Below are positions 16,855 through 24,926 of a stretch of DNA of 64,000 nucleotides, one piece after another. The stretch is taken from the NCBI RefSeq assembly GCF_036227485.1, contig NZ_CP109479.1, forward strand, positions 6,138,001 to 6,202,000, read 5' to 3'. The position numbers and the translations under genes are program-made. This DNA comes from Streptomyces sp. NBC_01451. GTDB lineage: Bacteria > Actinomycetota > Actinomycetes > Streptomycetales > Streptomycetaceae. Below the pieces are notes generated by a model. That model did not search any database, was not told where the DNA came from, and saw only the letters and a list, made by a program, of their open reading frames with translations. Positions within the stretch are counted from its first letter, which is position 1. Each line of letters begins with the position of its first letter.

Positions 16855-18519
16855 ATGGAGTTCAAGGAGCCCGACGGGCCCGGCAGGAGCACGGTCGCGG
16901 AACTCGTGGCGGCGCGGTGGGGCGACCACCGGCCGGGTCTGTGGTGCGAGGACCGGACGCTCACGCATCACGAGGTGGCCGCGGGCGCGGCGGCCAGAGC
17001 GGCGCTGCTGGCCGACCTGCTGCCGCCGGCCGCCGAGCCGCACGTGGGCGTCCTGCTCGACAACACCCCTGAATACGTCCTGTGGTTGAGCGCGGCGGCC
17101 CTCGCCGGTGCCGCCGTCGCGGGGATCAACCCCACCCGCCGGGGTCCCGAACTGGCCCGCGACATCCTGCACACCGAGTGCCCGGTCCTGATCACCGCGC
17201 GCACCCACCTCCCACTCCTCGCCGACCTCGAACTCCCCGGCTTACGCCTTCTGTTGACCGACACCCCGGAGTACGCGGACCTCCTGGCCCCGTACGCCGA
17301 CGCCGAACCGGACACCGCGCGCGCCGACCCCGCCGACCGTCTCCTCCTCTACTTCACCTCGGGCTCGACCGGCGCCCCCAAGGCCGCGATCTGCACCCAG
17401 GGCAGACTCGCCGCCGCCGGGCGGACACTGGCCGGAACCTTCGCCGTCCGCCCCGACGACGTGCACTACGTCTGCATGCCGATGTTCCACGGCAACGCGG
17501 TGATCGCCGACTGGGCCCCGGCCCTGGCGGCGGGCGCCGGGGTCGCGCTGCGCCGCCGCTTCTCGGCCTCCGGCTTCCTCACGGACGTACGCCGCTACGG
17601 GGCGACCTACTTCACGTACGTCGGCCGGGCCGTCCAGTACCTGCTGGCGACGCCCGCCCGGCCCGACGACCGGGACAACCCCCTGCGGCTGGGCTTCGGC
17701 ACGGAGGCGGGGGCGGTGGACGCGGCGGCCTTCCAGCGCCGGTTCGGGGTACGGCTGGTGGAGGGATACGGGTCCTCGGAGGGCGGGGCGGCGGTGCGGT
17801 GGACGCCCGGGACACCGGCCGGTGCCGTCGGCCGGGCGGCCCCGGCCGACGACCTCGCGGTGGTCGACCCGGAGACACGGACCGAGTGCCCGCCTGCCGT
17901 CCTGGACGCCTCGGGGCGCCTCCTCAACGGGACGGCTGCGATAGGGGAGTTGGTCAACCGGGGCCCCAACCCCTTCGAGGGCTACTGGCGCAACCCGGAG
18001 GCCGAGGCGGCCCGCCGCCACGACGGCTGGTACTGGACGGGCGACCTCTTCTACCGGGACCCGGACGGCTTCCTGTACTTCGCGGGCCGCGCCGACGACC
18101 GGCTGCGCGTCGACAGCGAGAACCTGGCCGCCGCGACGATCGAGAACATCCTCGCCCGGTACGAGGGCGCGGTGGCCGTCGCCGTCTACGCGGTGCCGGA
18201 CCCGGTGGCCGGAGACCAGGTCATGGCGACCCTGGCCGGCACCTTCGACCCCGCCGCCTTCTCCGCCTTCCTGGCCGCGCAGCCCGACCTGGGGACGAAG
18301 ATGCCGCCCCGGTTCGTACGGGTCGTGCGGCGGATGCCGGTCACCGCGACCAACAAGATCCACCGGGCGGGGCTCAGACGCGAGGGCTTCCGCTGCCCGG
18401 ACCCGGTGTGGTGGCGCCCGCCGGGTGAGGAGACGTACCGCAGGCTGACCGGCGACGATGTGGCGGGCCTGCTGGAGTGGTACCGGGAGCGGGGGCGCGA
18501 GGAGCTGCTGAGCAGATAG
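16855..18519 (+). CDS. AMP-binding acyl-CoA synthetase-like ligase with TTA codon
   Basis: 554 residues of the ANL superfamily. ATP/AMP motif YFTSGSTGAPK near 165-175, YGSSEGG, YWTGDLFYRDPDGFLYFAGRADD and the C-terminal lysine region VTATNKIHR are all present, so it should be an active adenylate-forming enzyme that activates a carboxylic acid for CoA transfer. The substrate is unknown. Leu130 is encoded by TTA (17242-17244), the rare codon read by bldA tRNA, so translation may be delayed until development. A perfect 34-base palindromic terminator follows the stop. No operon partner. Confidence 0.85.
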   Translation: MEFKEPDGPGRSTVAELVAARWGDHRPGLWCEDRTLTHHEVAAGAAARAALLADLLPPAAEPHVGVLLDNTPEYVLWLSAAALAGAAVAGINPTRRGPELARDILHTECPVLITARTHLPLLADLELPGLRLLLTDTPEYADLLAPYADAEPDTARADPADRLLLYFTSGSTGAPKAAICTQGRLAAAGRTLAGTFAVRPDDVHYVCMPMFHGNAVIADWAPALAAGAGVALRRRFSASGFLTDVRRYGATYFTYVGRAVQYLLATPARPDDRDNPLRLGFGTEAGAVDAAAFQRRFGVRLVEGYGSSEGGAAVRWTPGTPAGAVGRAAPADDLAVVDPETRTECPPAVLDASGRLLNGTAAIGELVNRGPNPFEGYWRNPEAEAARRHDGWYWTGDLFYRDPDGFLYFAGRADDRLRVDSENLAAATIENILARYEGAVAVAVYAVPDPVAGDQVMATLAGTFDPAAFSAFLAAQPDLGTKMPPRFVRVVRRMPVTATNKIHRAGLRREGFRCPDPVWWRPPGEETYRRLTGDDVAGLLEWYRERGREELLSR

Positions 18520-18520
18520 C

Positions 18521-18554
18521 GAAAGGGCCTCTCGCAGCTGCGAGAGGCCCTTTC
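18521..18554. terminator. Perfect palindromic bidirectional terminator
   Basis: A 34-base perfect palindrome with A-run left and T-run right, two bases after the AMP-ligase stop and 5 bases from tRNA-Lys copy 2. It can serve both convergent transcripts. Confidence 0.9.
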
Positions 18555-18559
18555 CTGTG

Positions 18560-18633
18560 TGCGCCGCCAGGGACTCGAACCCCGGACCCGCTGATTAAGA
18601 GTCAGCTGCTCTAACCAACTGAGCTAGCGGCGC
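18560..18633 (-). tRNA. tRNA-Lys (CTT), copy 2
   Basis: 74 bases, identical to the copies at 12459 and 30021: same GCGCCGC acceptor stem, CTT anticodon and TTCGAGT T-loop, no encoded CCA. Confidence 0.96.
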
Positions 18634-18679
18634 ATGACTCCCGCCGACCGCTCTCGCGGCTGGCGACAGGAAAAATACT

Positions 18680-18710
18680 ACCTGGTCCGGGAGAGTGCTC
18701 CGGACCAGGT
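18680..18710 (-). terminator. Terminator of the IclR regulator gene
   Basis: Eleven-base perfect stem ACCTGGTCCGG with a nine-base loop. On the minus strand it is followed by TAGTATTTTT. It lies about 20 bases after the IclR stop. Confidence 0.88.
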
Positions 18711-18730
18711 GGCAGCAGGCGGCGCGACGG

Positions 18731-19489
18731 CTAGATGGCCAGCGACAGCAGCACCGGTCCCGCACTCCGGTTCAGCCGGTCGGCCGCCTGGCGCAGGCGG
18801 TGGGCGTGGCGGAGCGGGAGGGAGAGGGCGAGGCAGCCGACCGTGGATCCGGCCGTGATCGGGACCGCCGCGCAGACCGTGCCGACCGCGTACTCCTGGA
18901 GGTCCAGGACCGGCACCGTGGGCGGCTGGGTCTCCAGGTGGGAGAGCAGGAGTCGCTCGTTGGTGATCGTGTGCGAGGTGAGGCGGGCCAGCTTGTGGCG
19001 GGCGAGATGGTCGCGGCGGCTGTTGTGGTCGAGCTGGCCCAGCAGGCTCTTGCCGATCGCGCTGGCGTGCGCGGCCGAGCGGAAGTCGACCCACTCGTTG
19101 ACCGCGGGCGTCGCCGCGCTGTCCGCGCACTGGGTGACATGGATCTCGCCGTCGACGTAACGGCTCATGTAGATGGCCGCGCCCACCGAGTCGCGCAGCC
19201 GGTCGAGGGTGTGCTGGAGCTGGGCGCGCAGGGCCTGGTCATGGCCGTGCGCCGCGCCGAGGCGGCTGAGGGCGGTGCCGGTGACGTACGAACCGTCGGC
19301 GGCCTGTTCGACGTACCCCTCGCGGCGCAGCATGCGCAGGAGCGGGGTGAGCAGGTCCGTGCCGAGGTGGGTCTGGCGGGCGATTTCGGCGTCGGTGACA
19401 CCGGCGGAGTGCCGTGCCACCGTCTCCAGGACGCGCAGGGCGTCCTGGGTCGAGTGGTGCGGCGCGGTCGGCTCGTGCTTGAGAGCCAC
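18731..19489 (-). CDS. IclR family transcriptional regulator
   Basis: 252 residues from GTG 19489 with GGGGGAA upstream. An N-terminal winged helix (DALRVLETVARHSAGVTDAEIARQ) is followed by an IclR effector domain (VGAAIYMSRYVDGEIHVTQ; HASAIGKSLLGQL; CAAVPITAGSTVGCLALSLP). It is encoded downstream of ehuBCDA in the same direction after a 192-base gap, so it may control ectoine-type uptake or an unlinked pathway. The effector-binding cysteine usual in some IclR proteins is present in VGCLA. No operator was recognised. Confidence 0.85.
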   Translation of the reverse strand: MALKHEPTAPHHSTQDALRVLETVARHSAGVTDAEIARQTHLGTDLLTPLLRMLRREGYVEQAADGSYVTGTALSRLGAAHGHDQALRAQLQHTLDRLRDSVGAAIYMSRYVDGEIHVTQCADSAATPAVNEWVDFRSAAHASAIGKSLLGQLDHNSRRDHLARHKLARLTSHTITNERLLLSHLETQPPTVPVLDLQEYAVGTVCAAVPITAGSTVGCLALSLPLRHAHRLRQAADRLNRSAGPVLLSLAI

Positions 19490-19681
19490 GGTGTTCCCCC
19501 TGGCTTGCTTTTAGCCGTGATCCGGACAGCCAATCCCCTCCACGATAACCGCCAAGGGGTCTGTGTGGAGGGGGCGTTGACGAGATTGTCGTCCGGGTTC
19601 CGGTCTCTCAGCAGGGGTATTGTTCATCTGGCATATGTCATTGGCATGAAGAAAGTCGCCATGCCGTGCTCTCCGGCACGG

Positions 19682-20446
19682 TCAGAGCACCGTGCCGAGG
19701 AATTCGCGCGTTCTGTCCTGCTCCGGATCGCCGAAGATCTGCTCCGGCGGACCGGACTCGATCACATGGCCAGAATCGAACATCAGCACTTGGTCGGAGA
19801 TGTCCCGGGCGAACCCCATCTCGTGGGTCACGCAGAGCATCGTGATGTCGGTGCTGCGGGCGATGTCCCGCAGCACGTCGAGGACGCCCGCGACCAGCTC
19901 GGGGTCGAGCGCCGAGGTCACCTCGTCGAGCAGCAGGATCTGCGGGCGCATGGCCAGCGCCCGCGCGATCGCCACCCGTTGCTGCTGCCCGCCCGACAGC
20001 CGGCACGGACGCTCGTCGCACTTGTCCGCGAGGCCCACCAGCTCCAGCAGCTCACGGCCGCGCGCCTCCGCCTCTTCCTTCGGCAGGCCGAGGACGGTGA
20101 CGGGCGCCTCGGTGATGTTGCGCAGCACGCTCATGTTCGGGAAGAGGTTGAAGTGCTGGAACACCATCCCGATCTTCTTCCGCACCTCGCGGACCCGCTT
20201 CTCGGGCGCCGGGAACAGTGCCTCCCCGTCGACGGTGATCGTGCCCTCGTCGGGCTTGGCCAGGGTCATCAGCAGTCGCAGGATCGTCGTCTTGCCGGAC
20301 CCGGAGGGGCCGATCAGGGTCACGTGCCGCCCCGCCTCGACGGAGAGACTCAGCCGGTCGAGCACGGTCTGCTCACCGAACCGCTTGGTGACCTGATCGA
20401 GCCGAACCAGCTCGGAAGGGGACTGGGTGAGGGTGTCAACCTGCAA
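19682..20446 (-). CDS. ehuA: Polar amino acid/ectoine ABC transporter ATPase EhuA
   Basis: 254 residues. Walker A GPSGSGKT (residues about 46-53), Q-loop FQHFNLFPN, signature LSGGQQQR, Walker B ILLLDEVTSALD and the H-loop THEMGFA are intact. It belongs to the polar amino acid uptake (PAAT) family. The start is the TTG at 20444-20446, supported by GGAG seven bases upstream and an 11-base overlap with the end of ehuD. It energises the ehuBCD importer at the inner face of the membrane. Confidence 0.86.
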   Translation of the reverse strand: MQVDTLTQSPSELVRLDQVTKRFGEQTVLDRLSLSVEAGRHVTLIGPSGSGKTTILRLLMTLAKPDEGTITVDGEALFPAPEKRVREVRKKIGMVFQHFNLFPNMSVLRNITEAPVTVLGLPKEEAEARGRELLELVGLADKCDERPCRLSGGQQQRVAIARALAMRPQILLLDEVTSALDPELVAGVLDVLRDIARSTDITMLCVTHEMGFARDISDQVLMFDSGHVIESGPPEQIFGDPEQDRTREFLGTVL

Positions 20447-21086
20447 GACGTCGCTCCAGAGCTCGTACGAGGAGGGAGGCGGGAAGGGAGATGAGGACGA
20501 AGGCGACGCCGATCACGGTCAGCGGCTCGGTGAACCGGAAGTGCTCCTGGGAGAAGAGCCGCGCCTCGCCGAGCATCTCCAGCACGGTGATCGTCATCAG
20601 CAACGGCGTGTCCTTGAGCATCGCGATCACGTAGTTGCCGAGCGCCGGTACGACCCGGCGCAGCGCCTGCGGCAGGATCACCGCAGTCCAGGTCCGCCGC
20701 ACGGGCAGGCTGAGCGCGGTGGCCGCCTCCCACTGGCCCGGCGGCACGGCCTCGATACCGGCGCGGTAGACCTGCATCGTGTACGTCGAGTAGTGCAGCC
20801 CGATCGCGACGACACCGGTGGTCAGCGCCGAGGCGGCGATGCCCCACTCGGGGAGCACGTAGAAGAGGAAGAACAGCTGCACGAGCAGCGGGGTGTCCCG
20901 CACGAACTCCGTGACCACCCCCACCGGCCGGCGCACCCAGAGAGTCGGCGTCCGCATCAGCAGCGCCCAGACCAGGCCCAGCGTGAACGAGATCAGCGAC
21001 CCCAGGGCCAGCGCCCGGAGGGCGACGAGCAGCCCGTCCCACAGGTGCGGCAGGAAATCGCGTACGGCGCCCCAGTCCCACGTCAT
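20436..21086 (-). CDS. ehuD: Ectoine-type ABC permease EhuD
   Basis: 216 residues, His/Glu/Gln-type permease with about five membrane helices. The EAA loop appears as GIEAVPPGQWEAATALSLPVRRTWTAVILPQALRRVVPALGN. It pairs with EhuC. The ATG overlaps the ehuC stop (ATGA) and the stop overlaps ehuA. Naming as EhuD relies on the operon's solute-binding protein resembling EhuB. Confidence 0.84.
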   Translation of the reverse strand: MTWDWGAVRDFLPHLWDGLLVALRALALGSLISFTLGLVWALLMRTPTLWVRRPVGVVTEFVRDTPLLVQLFFLFYVLPEWGIAASALTTGVVAIGLHYSTYTMQVYRAGIEAVPPGQWEAATALSLPVRRTWTAVILPQALRRVVPALGNYVIAMLKDTPLLMTITVLEMLGEARLFSQEHFRFTEPLTVIGVAFVLISLPASLLVRALERRLAG

Positions 21087-21751
21087 GCGGCACCTCCCGC
21101 CGGTCGCCCGGCCAACTGCTCCTTCAGCCGCTTCTCCAGCCCGCGCATCAGCCGGGTGAGGAGGAAGGCGATCACGAAGTAGATCACCAGGATGTACGAG
21201 TAGATCTCCGCGCTCTGTTGCAGTGCGAGCCGCACCAGGTTGCCGCTGAAGGCCAGATCACCCATGCCCATGACGGAGACCAGAGCCGTGCCCTTGAGCA
21301 GCTCGATCAGCAGGTTGCTGAAGGAGGGGATCATCTCCGGCACCGCCTGCGGCAGCAGGATCAGCCGCATCCGCTGCCAGGGCGTGAACCCGAGCGCGAT
21401 ACCGCCCTCGCGCTGCGCCGGGTTCACGGCGTTCAGCGCGCCGCGCACGATCTCCGTGCCGTACGCCCCGTAGGTCAGCCCGAGCGCGAGCGTGCCCGCC
21501 CACATCGGCACCAGCTGCCAGCCGAAGGCGGGGGGCAGCACGAAGTACACCCAGAAGATCATCACGAGTGCCGAGGTTCCCCGGAACACCTCGGTGTAGC
21601 AGCCCGCCAGGAAGCGCACCGACCGCAGCCGGTGGGTCCGCGCGATCCCGACCGTGAAGGCGACGACGGCACCCAACAGCGCGCTGAACACGAGGAGTTG
21701 GACGGTGACCCAGACTCCCCTGAGGACGATTTCCCAGAGTCCCGAGGTCAT
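21083..21751 (-). CDS. ehuC: Ectoine-type ABC permease EhuC
   Basis: 222 residues with five or so helices and the EAA loop ALNAVNPAQREGGIALGFTPWQRMRLILLPQAVPEMIPSFSN. ATG 21751 is chosen because it overlaps the ehuB stop (ATGA) and AGGAG lies ten bases upstream; GTG 21760 is too close to that sequence. Both permeases carry strong EAA loops, consistent with a heterodimer docking on EhuA. Confidence 0.84.
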   Translation of the reverse strand: MTSGLWEIVLRGVWVTVQLLVFSALLGAVVAFTVGIARTHRLRSVRFLAGCYTEVFRGTSALVMIFWVYFVLPPAFGWQLVPMWAGTLALGLTYGAYGTEIVRGALNAVNPAQREGGIALGFTPWQRMRLILLPQAVPEMIPSFSNLLIELLKGTALVSVMGMGDLAFSGNLVRLALQQSAEIYSYILVIYFVIAFLLTRLMRGLEKRLKEQLAGRPAGGAA

Positions 21752-22656
21752 CCGCCGCACAGCTCCTTCGCGGTCAGGTCGGTCATCTCGGCCCGGGTGA
21801 AGCCGAACGGCCGCAGGATGCGGAACACCTCGCCGCTCTTCTTCATCCGGTGCAGCTCGACGTTGAAGGCGTCCCGGAGCCTCGTCTCGGTCGGCCGGAA
21901 CGCGAAGGCGCCCCCGTCCACATGCGGCTTGCCGTCGACGAGCGGGGCGAACGCCTTGGTGGCCTCCGCCTTGCCGGACTTCCTCACCACCAGCCGCGTG
22001 GTGACCGCCGTACCGGCGAAGGCGTCGACCCGGCCGGCCTCGACGGCGTTCAGTCCGGCCACCTGGTCGGGCACGATCAGAAGGTCGCTCTCCCGGTAGC
22101 CGGCCTCGACCGCGTACTGGATCTCGGCATATCCGGTTCCGGTCGCGAGTCTTGCCTTCTTCTCGACGACATCCCGGTAAGTGTGAAGATTCTTGGGATT
22201 TCCCTTGCGGACAATGAAGGAATCGAGCATCTGATAGTCGGGATCGGCGAAGATCACCTGTTCGCAGCGTTCCGGATTGACGTACATCCCGGCGGCCACG
22301 ACGTCGAACTGCTGGGAATTCAGCCCGGGAATGAGTGATCCGAACTCGGTGGGCACGGGCTGGACCCGGTCCACCCCCAGCCGTTTGAAGACGACCCTCG
22401 CCAATTCGGGTGCCTCGCCCGTCAGTTCGCCGTCCTTGTCGATGAATCCCTGCGGGATCTCACCGGCGATCCCGAGCCGCACGACGCCCTGCGCCCGGAG
22501 GCGGTCGAGCAGGTCACCGCCCTTGACACCGGAGGCGGCGGACACCCGGCTGCACCCGGTGCCGAGCGAGCCGACCGTACCGAGCGTGCCGAGCGCCGCC
22601 ACCCCCGCGAACAGCGACCGTCGTTTGATATCTGGTGGTGCGTCTGATGGAGCCAT
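21748..22656 (-). CDS. ehuB: Ectoine/hydroxyectoine-type solute-binding lipoprotein EhuB
   Basis: 302 residues. A Tat-like leader (KRRSLFAGVAALG) has a lipobox, LGTGC, giving lipid attachment at Cys35. The body is a type 2 periplasmic-binding fold; the segment IPQGFIDKDGELTGEAPELARVV is close to that of characterised EhuB proteins, which bind ectoine and hydroxyectoine through aromatic residues. It captures solute outside the membrane for EhuCDA. No clear ribosome site precedes the ATG. A 12-base tandem repeat lies about 90-140 bp upstream. Another polar compound as substrate cannot be excluded. Confidence 0.83.
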   Translation of the reverse strand: MAPSDAPPDIKRRSLFAGVAALGTLGTVGSLGTGCSRVSAASGVKGGDLLDRLRAQGVVRLGIAGEIPQGFIDKDGELTGEAPELARVVFKRLGVDRVQPVPTEFGSLIPGLNSQQFDVVAAGMYVNPERCEQVIFADPDYQMLDSFIVRKGNPKNLHTYRDVVEKKARLATGTGYAEIQYAVEAGYRESDLLIVPDQVAGLNAVEAGRVDAFAGTAVTTRLVVRKSGKAEATKAFAPLVDGKPHVDGGAFAFRPTETRLRDAFNVELHRMKKSGEVFRILRPFGFTRAEMTDLTAKELCGG

Positions 22657-22747
22657 GGGCGCGCGGCTACCCGAGAGCGAACGAGTTATGCATCGGGGAA
22701 TGCGGGGCGGCGGTGATATGGCCTGCTCGACCGTGCGGAACGCCTAT

Positions 22748-22795
22748 CGGGCGGTTCTCCGGGTGGTTTTCCGGGCGGTTTTCCGAGTGGTGAGG
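22748..22795. repeat. Four 12-bp tandem repeats upstream of ehuB
   Basis: Units CGGGCGGTTCTC, CGGGTGGTTTTC, CGGGCGGTTTTC and a diverged CGAGTGGTGAGG run head to tail between ehuB and the 2-hydroxyacid dehydrogenase. The position suits tandem regulator binding, or a replication-slippage tract. Confidence 0.7.
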
Positions 22796-22818
22796 GAAGG
22801 CGGGCGGTGTCCCGCGCC

Positions 22819-22839
22819 ATCCCGACGAGAAGTCGGGAT
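22819..22839 (-). terminator. Terminator of the 2-hydroxyacid dehydrogenase gene
   Basis: Eight-base perfect stem (ATCCCGAC/GTCGGGAT) with a five-base loop immediately after the stop at 22844, on the minus strand. Confidence 0.65.
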
Positions 22840-22843
22840 CGGG

Positions 22844-23794
22844 TCAGTGCCCCGGCACGTAACCGCGCTGTTTGTCGACGACGTTCGTCAGCGTCGTCCC
22901 CGCCTCCCAGCGCTCGTACAACTCGATGAACTGCGCGCCGAGTTCATCACGCCAGCCCACCGTGTCGCCGCTCATGTGCGGGGAGACGATCAGCCCGGGC
23001 ACCTCCCACAGGGGACTGTCGGGCGTGAGCGGCTCGTGCTCGAACACGTCGAGGGCGGCGCCCGCGATCCACCGCTTCGACAGCGCCTCGGCGAGCGCCG
23101 CCTCGTCGACGAGCGGTCCCCGGCCGACGTTGACGAACCGCGCCGAGGGCTGCATGACGCCGAAGCGGCGGGTGTCGAACATGCGGTGCGTGTCGGCGGT
23201 GAGGGGAGCGGCGGCGATCACCCAGTCGGCCCGTGCCATCAGCCGGTTGAGGTCGTCCGGCCCGTGGACACCGGTACGCGGAGTACGCCCGACGATCGCC
23301 GTCGTCACGCCAAGTGCCTTGAGATACTTCGCGATTGCCCGCCCGATGGGGCCCGACCCGACGACACACGCCTTCGTGCCGGTGACCCGCTGCGACTCCC
23401 GGTGCCGCCACTCGTGCTGCCCCTGGAGGTGCACGGTTCGCGGAATGTCCTTGGCCATCGCGAGGACCAGGGCGGCGACGTACTCGGCGACGGGCTGGTC
23501 GAAGACGCCCCGCGCGTTGGTCACCACGGTCTCGGACGCGGCGAGTTCGGGACACATCAGATGGTCCACGCCGGCGCTCGCGGTGTGCACCCAGCGCGGG
23601 CGCGCCCCCTCGCCCGGCCAGACGGCCCGCACGGCGGGCGAGGCGAAGTCCCAGACGAGCAGGACGTCGGCGTACGGGAGTTGCCCCGCGAGGGTGGTCT
23701 CGTCGGCGTGCACGATCCGGACCCGCCCGGTGAGCCGGCCGAGACGGGGCGGCGGGTCGGCGTCCAGGACGAGGAGCGTGGGGAGCGCGGGCAT
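22844..23794 (-). CDS. D-2-hydroxyacid dehydrogenase
   Basis: 316 residues. NAD-binding motif VVGSGPIGRAIAKYL, followed by the NVGRGPLVDE arginine region, a glutamate in DVFEHEPL and the catalytic histidine in SPHMSGD, as in D-isomer-specific 2-hydroxyacid dehydrogenases. It reduces a 2-keto acid to a D-hydroxyacid or the reverse; the substrate is unknown. It is upstream of ehuB in the same direction but separated by a hairpin, and divergent from the EutA-like gene. Dehydrogenases of this family appear in some ectoine loci, so a role there is possible. Confidence 0.85.
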   Translation of the reverse strand: MPALPTLLVLDADPPPRLGRLTGRVRIVHADETTLAGQLPYADVLLVWDFASPAVRAVWPGEGARPRWVHTASAGVDHLMCPELAASETVVTNARGVFDQPVAEYVAALVLAMAKDIPRTVHLQGQHEWRHRESQRVTGTKACVVGSGPIGRAIAKYLKALGVTTAIVGRTPRTGVHGPDDLNRLMARADWVIAAAPLTADTHRMFDTRRFGVMQPSARFVNVGRGPLVDEAALAEALSKRWIAGAALDVFEHEPLTPDSPLWEVPGLIVSPHMSGDTVGWRDELGAQFIELYERWEAGTTLTNVVDKQRGYVPGH

Positions 23795-24100
23795 CGGGAG
23801 CCGTTTCCGATCAGGGAGGCGGGATGGCTGGGTTCACGGGCGTCCGGGTGTCTGACATGCGCGGATTGACCACGCTCGCACCCGAACCCACCTTCGTCAA
23901 CACGGGCGTGCGCACGGTCCGTTGCCTCACCGGTACTGAGTGCCGCGGATCCCGGTGATCTCGGCCGACCGGGGGCCGATGTGGGCGGCGGCGCGCGGAC
24001 TGGGTACCCGAGCCGGGGAGCCGCCCGGCCCCAGGTACTGCCGGAAGGACAGCAGGACCAGGACCGGGACCAAGAAGCAACAGCAACAGGAGGGTTGGAC
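23795..24100. promoter_or_regulatory. Divergent promoter region, 306 bp
   Basis: Lies between the dehydrogenase (minus) and the EutA-like gene (plus). No reading frame is supported and no strong palindrome was found. A purine/CA-rich tract precedes the AGGAGG ribosome site at 24089-24094. Confidence 0.4.
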
Positions 24101-24811
24101 ATGACGGCACTCGGATTCCTCTCCCCGGGCCACTCCGCCGAGGACGACTACCAGCGCATCGAGCAGCTCCTCGGCAGTGACATCCGCCTGGATCTGGTCC
24201 ACACGGACGTCGGCGAGGAGCTGGAGACGGGCTCGGCTGACCGGCTCGCGGCGGGCGCCGAGGAACTCCGGCTCAGCGGCGCGGAGGCGGTGGTGTGGGC
24301 GTCCACCAGCGGCAGCTTCGGGTACGGGTGGGAGGGCGCCCATGAGCAGATGCGCGCCCTTGCCCGGGCCTCGGGCATGCCGGCGTCGTCGACGTCGTTC
24401 GCCTTCGTGCACGCGGTCCGGGAGCTCGGGGTGCGGAAGGTGGCGATCGGGGCGACGTACCCGGCGGAGGTGGCGGAACTGTTCGCGGAGTTCCTGAGGT
24501 CGGCGGGGATCGAGGTGACGGCGGTCCACGGTGCCGGGACCGGCGCGGCGGCGGAGGTGGGGGAGTGGGGAGAGGAGGAGCTGGTGTCGCTGGCCCAGGA
24601 GGCCGACGAGGCGGACGCGGAGGCGCTGCTCCTGCCGGGTACGGCACTGCACACGGCGTCCCACATCGAGACCCTGGAGAAAATCCTCACGAAGCCGGTC
24701 CTCACGGCGAACCAGGTCTCCGTGTGGGAGGCCCTGAGGCTGACGGCCCGCAAAGTGAACGCCCCCTCCCTGGGCACGCTCTTCACCAGGGAACCGCTGG
24801 TACAGGCCTGA
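24101..24811 (+). CDS. EutA-like Asp/Glu racemase-fold protein lacking cysteines
   Basis: 236 residues from ATG 24101 with AGGAGGG upstream. The fold and motifs match maleate isomerase, arylmalonate decarboxylase and EutA proteins: GFLSPGHSAEDDY, the glycine/serine loop VVWASTSGSFGYG, and LLLPGTALHTASHIETLE. EutA belongs to ectoine-use loci in other bacteria, and an ectoine-type importer is nearby. The two catalytic cysteines of this superfamily sit in these loops, yet here both are replaced and the whole protein contains no cysteine. It may use a different chemistry or only bind a ligand. Confidence 0.78.
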   Translation: MTALGFLSPGHSAEDDYQRIEQLLGSDIRLDLVHTDVGEELETGSADRLAAGAEELRLSGAEAVVWASTSGSFGYGWEGAHEQMRALARASGMPASSTSFAFVHAVRELGVRKVAIGATYPAEVAELFAEFLRSAGIEVTAVHGAGTGAAAEVGEWGEEELVSLAQEADEADAEALLLPGTALHTASHIETLEKILTKPVLTANQVSVWEALRLTARKVNAPSLGTLFTREPLVQA

Positions 24812-24926
24812 CGTGCCCGCGCACCCCCAGCCCGGCGTCCGTCTCCGGGAATAAAGCGGAGCCACCCTCCTGTTAATCCCCGGAGGACAGCGCACGGCAC
24901 CGAAACAGCAGCAGGAGGCACTCACC

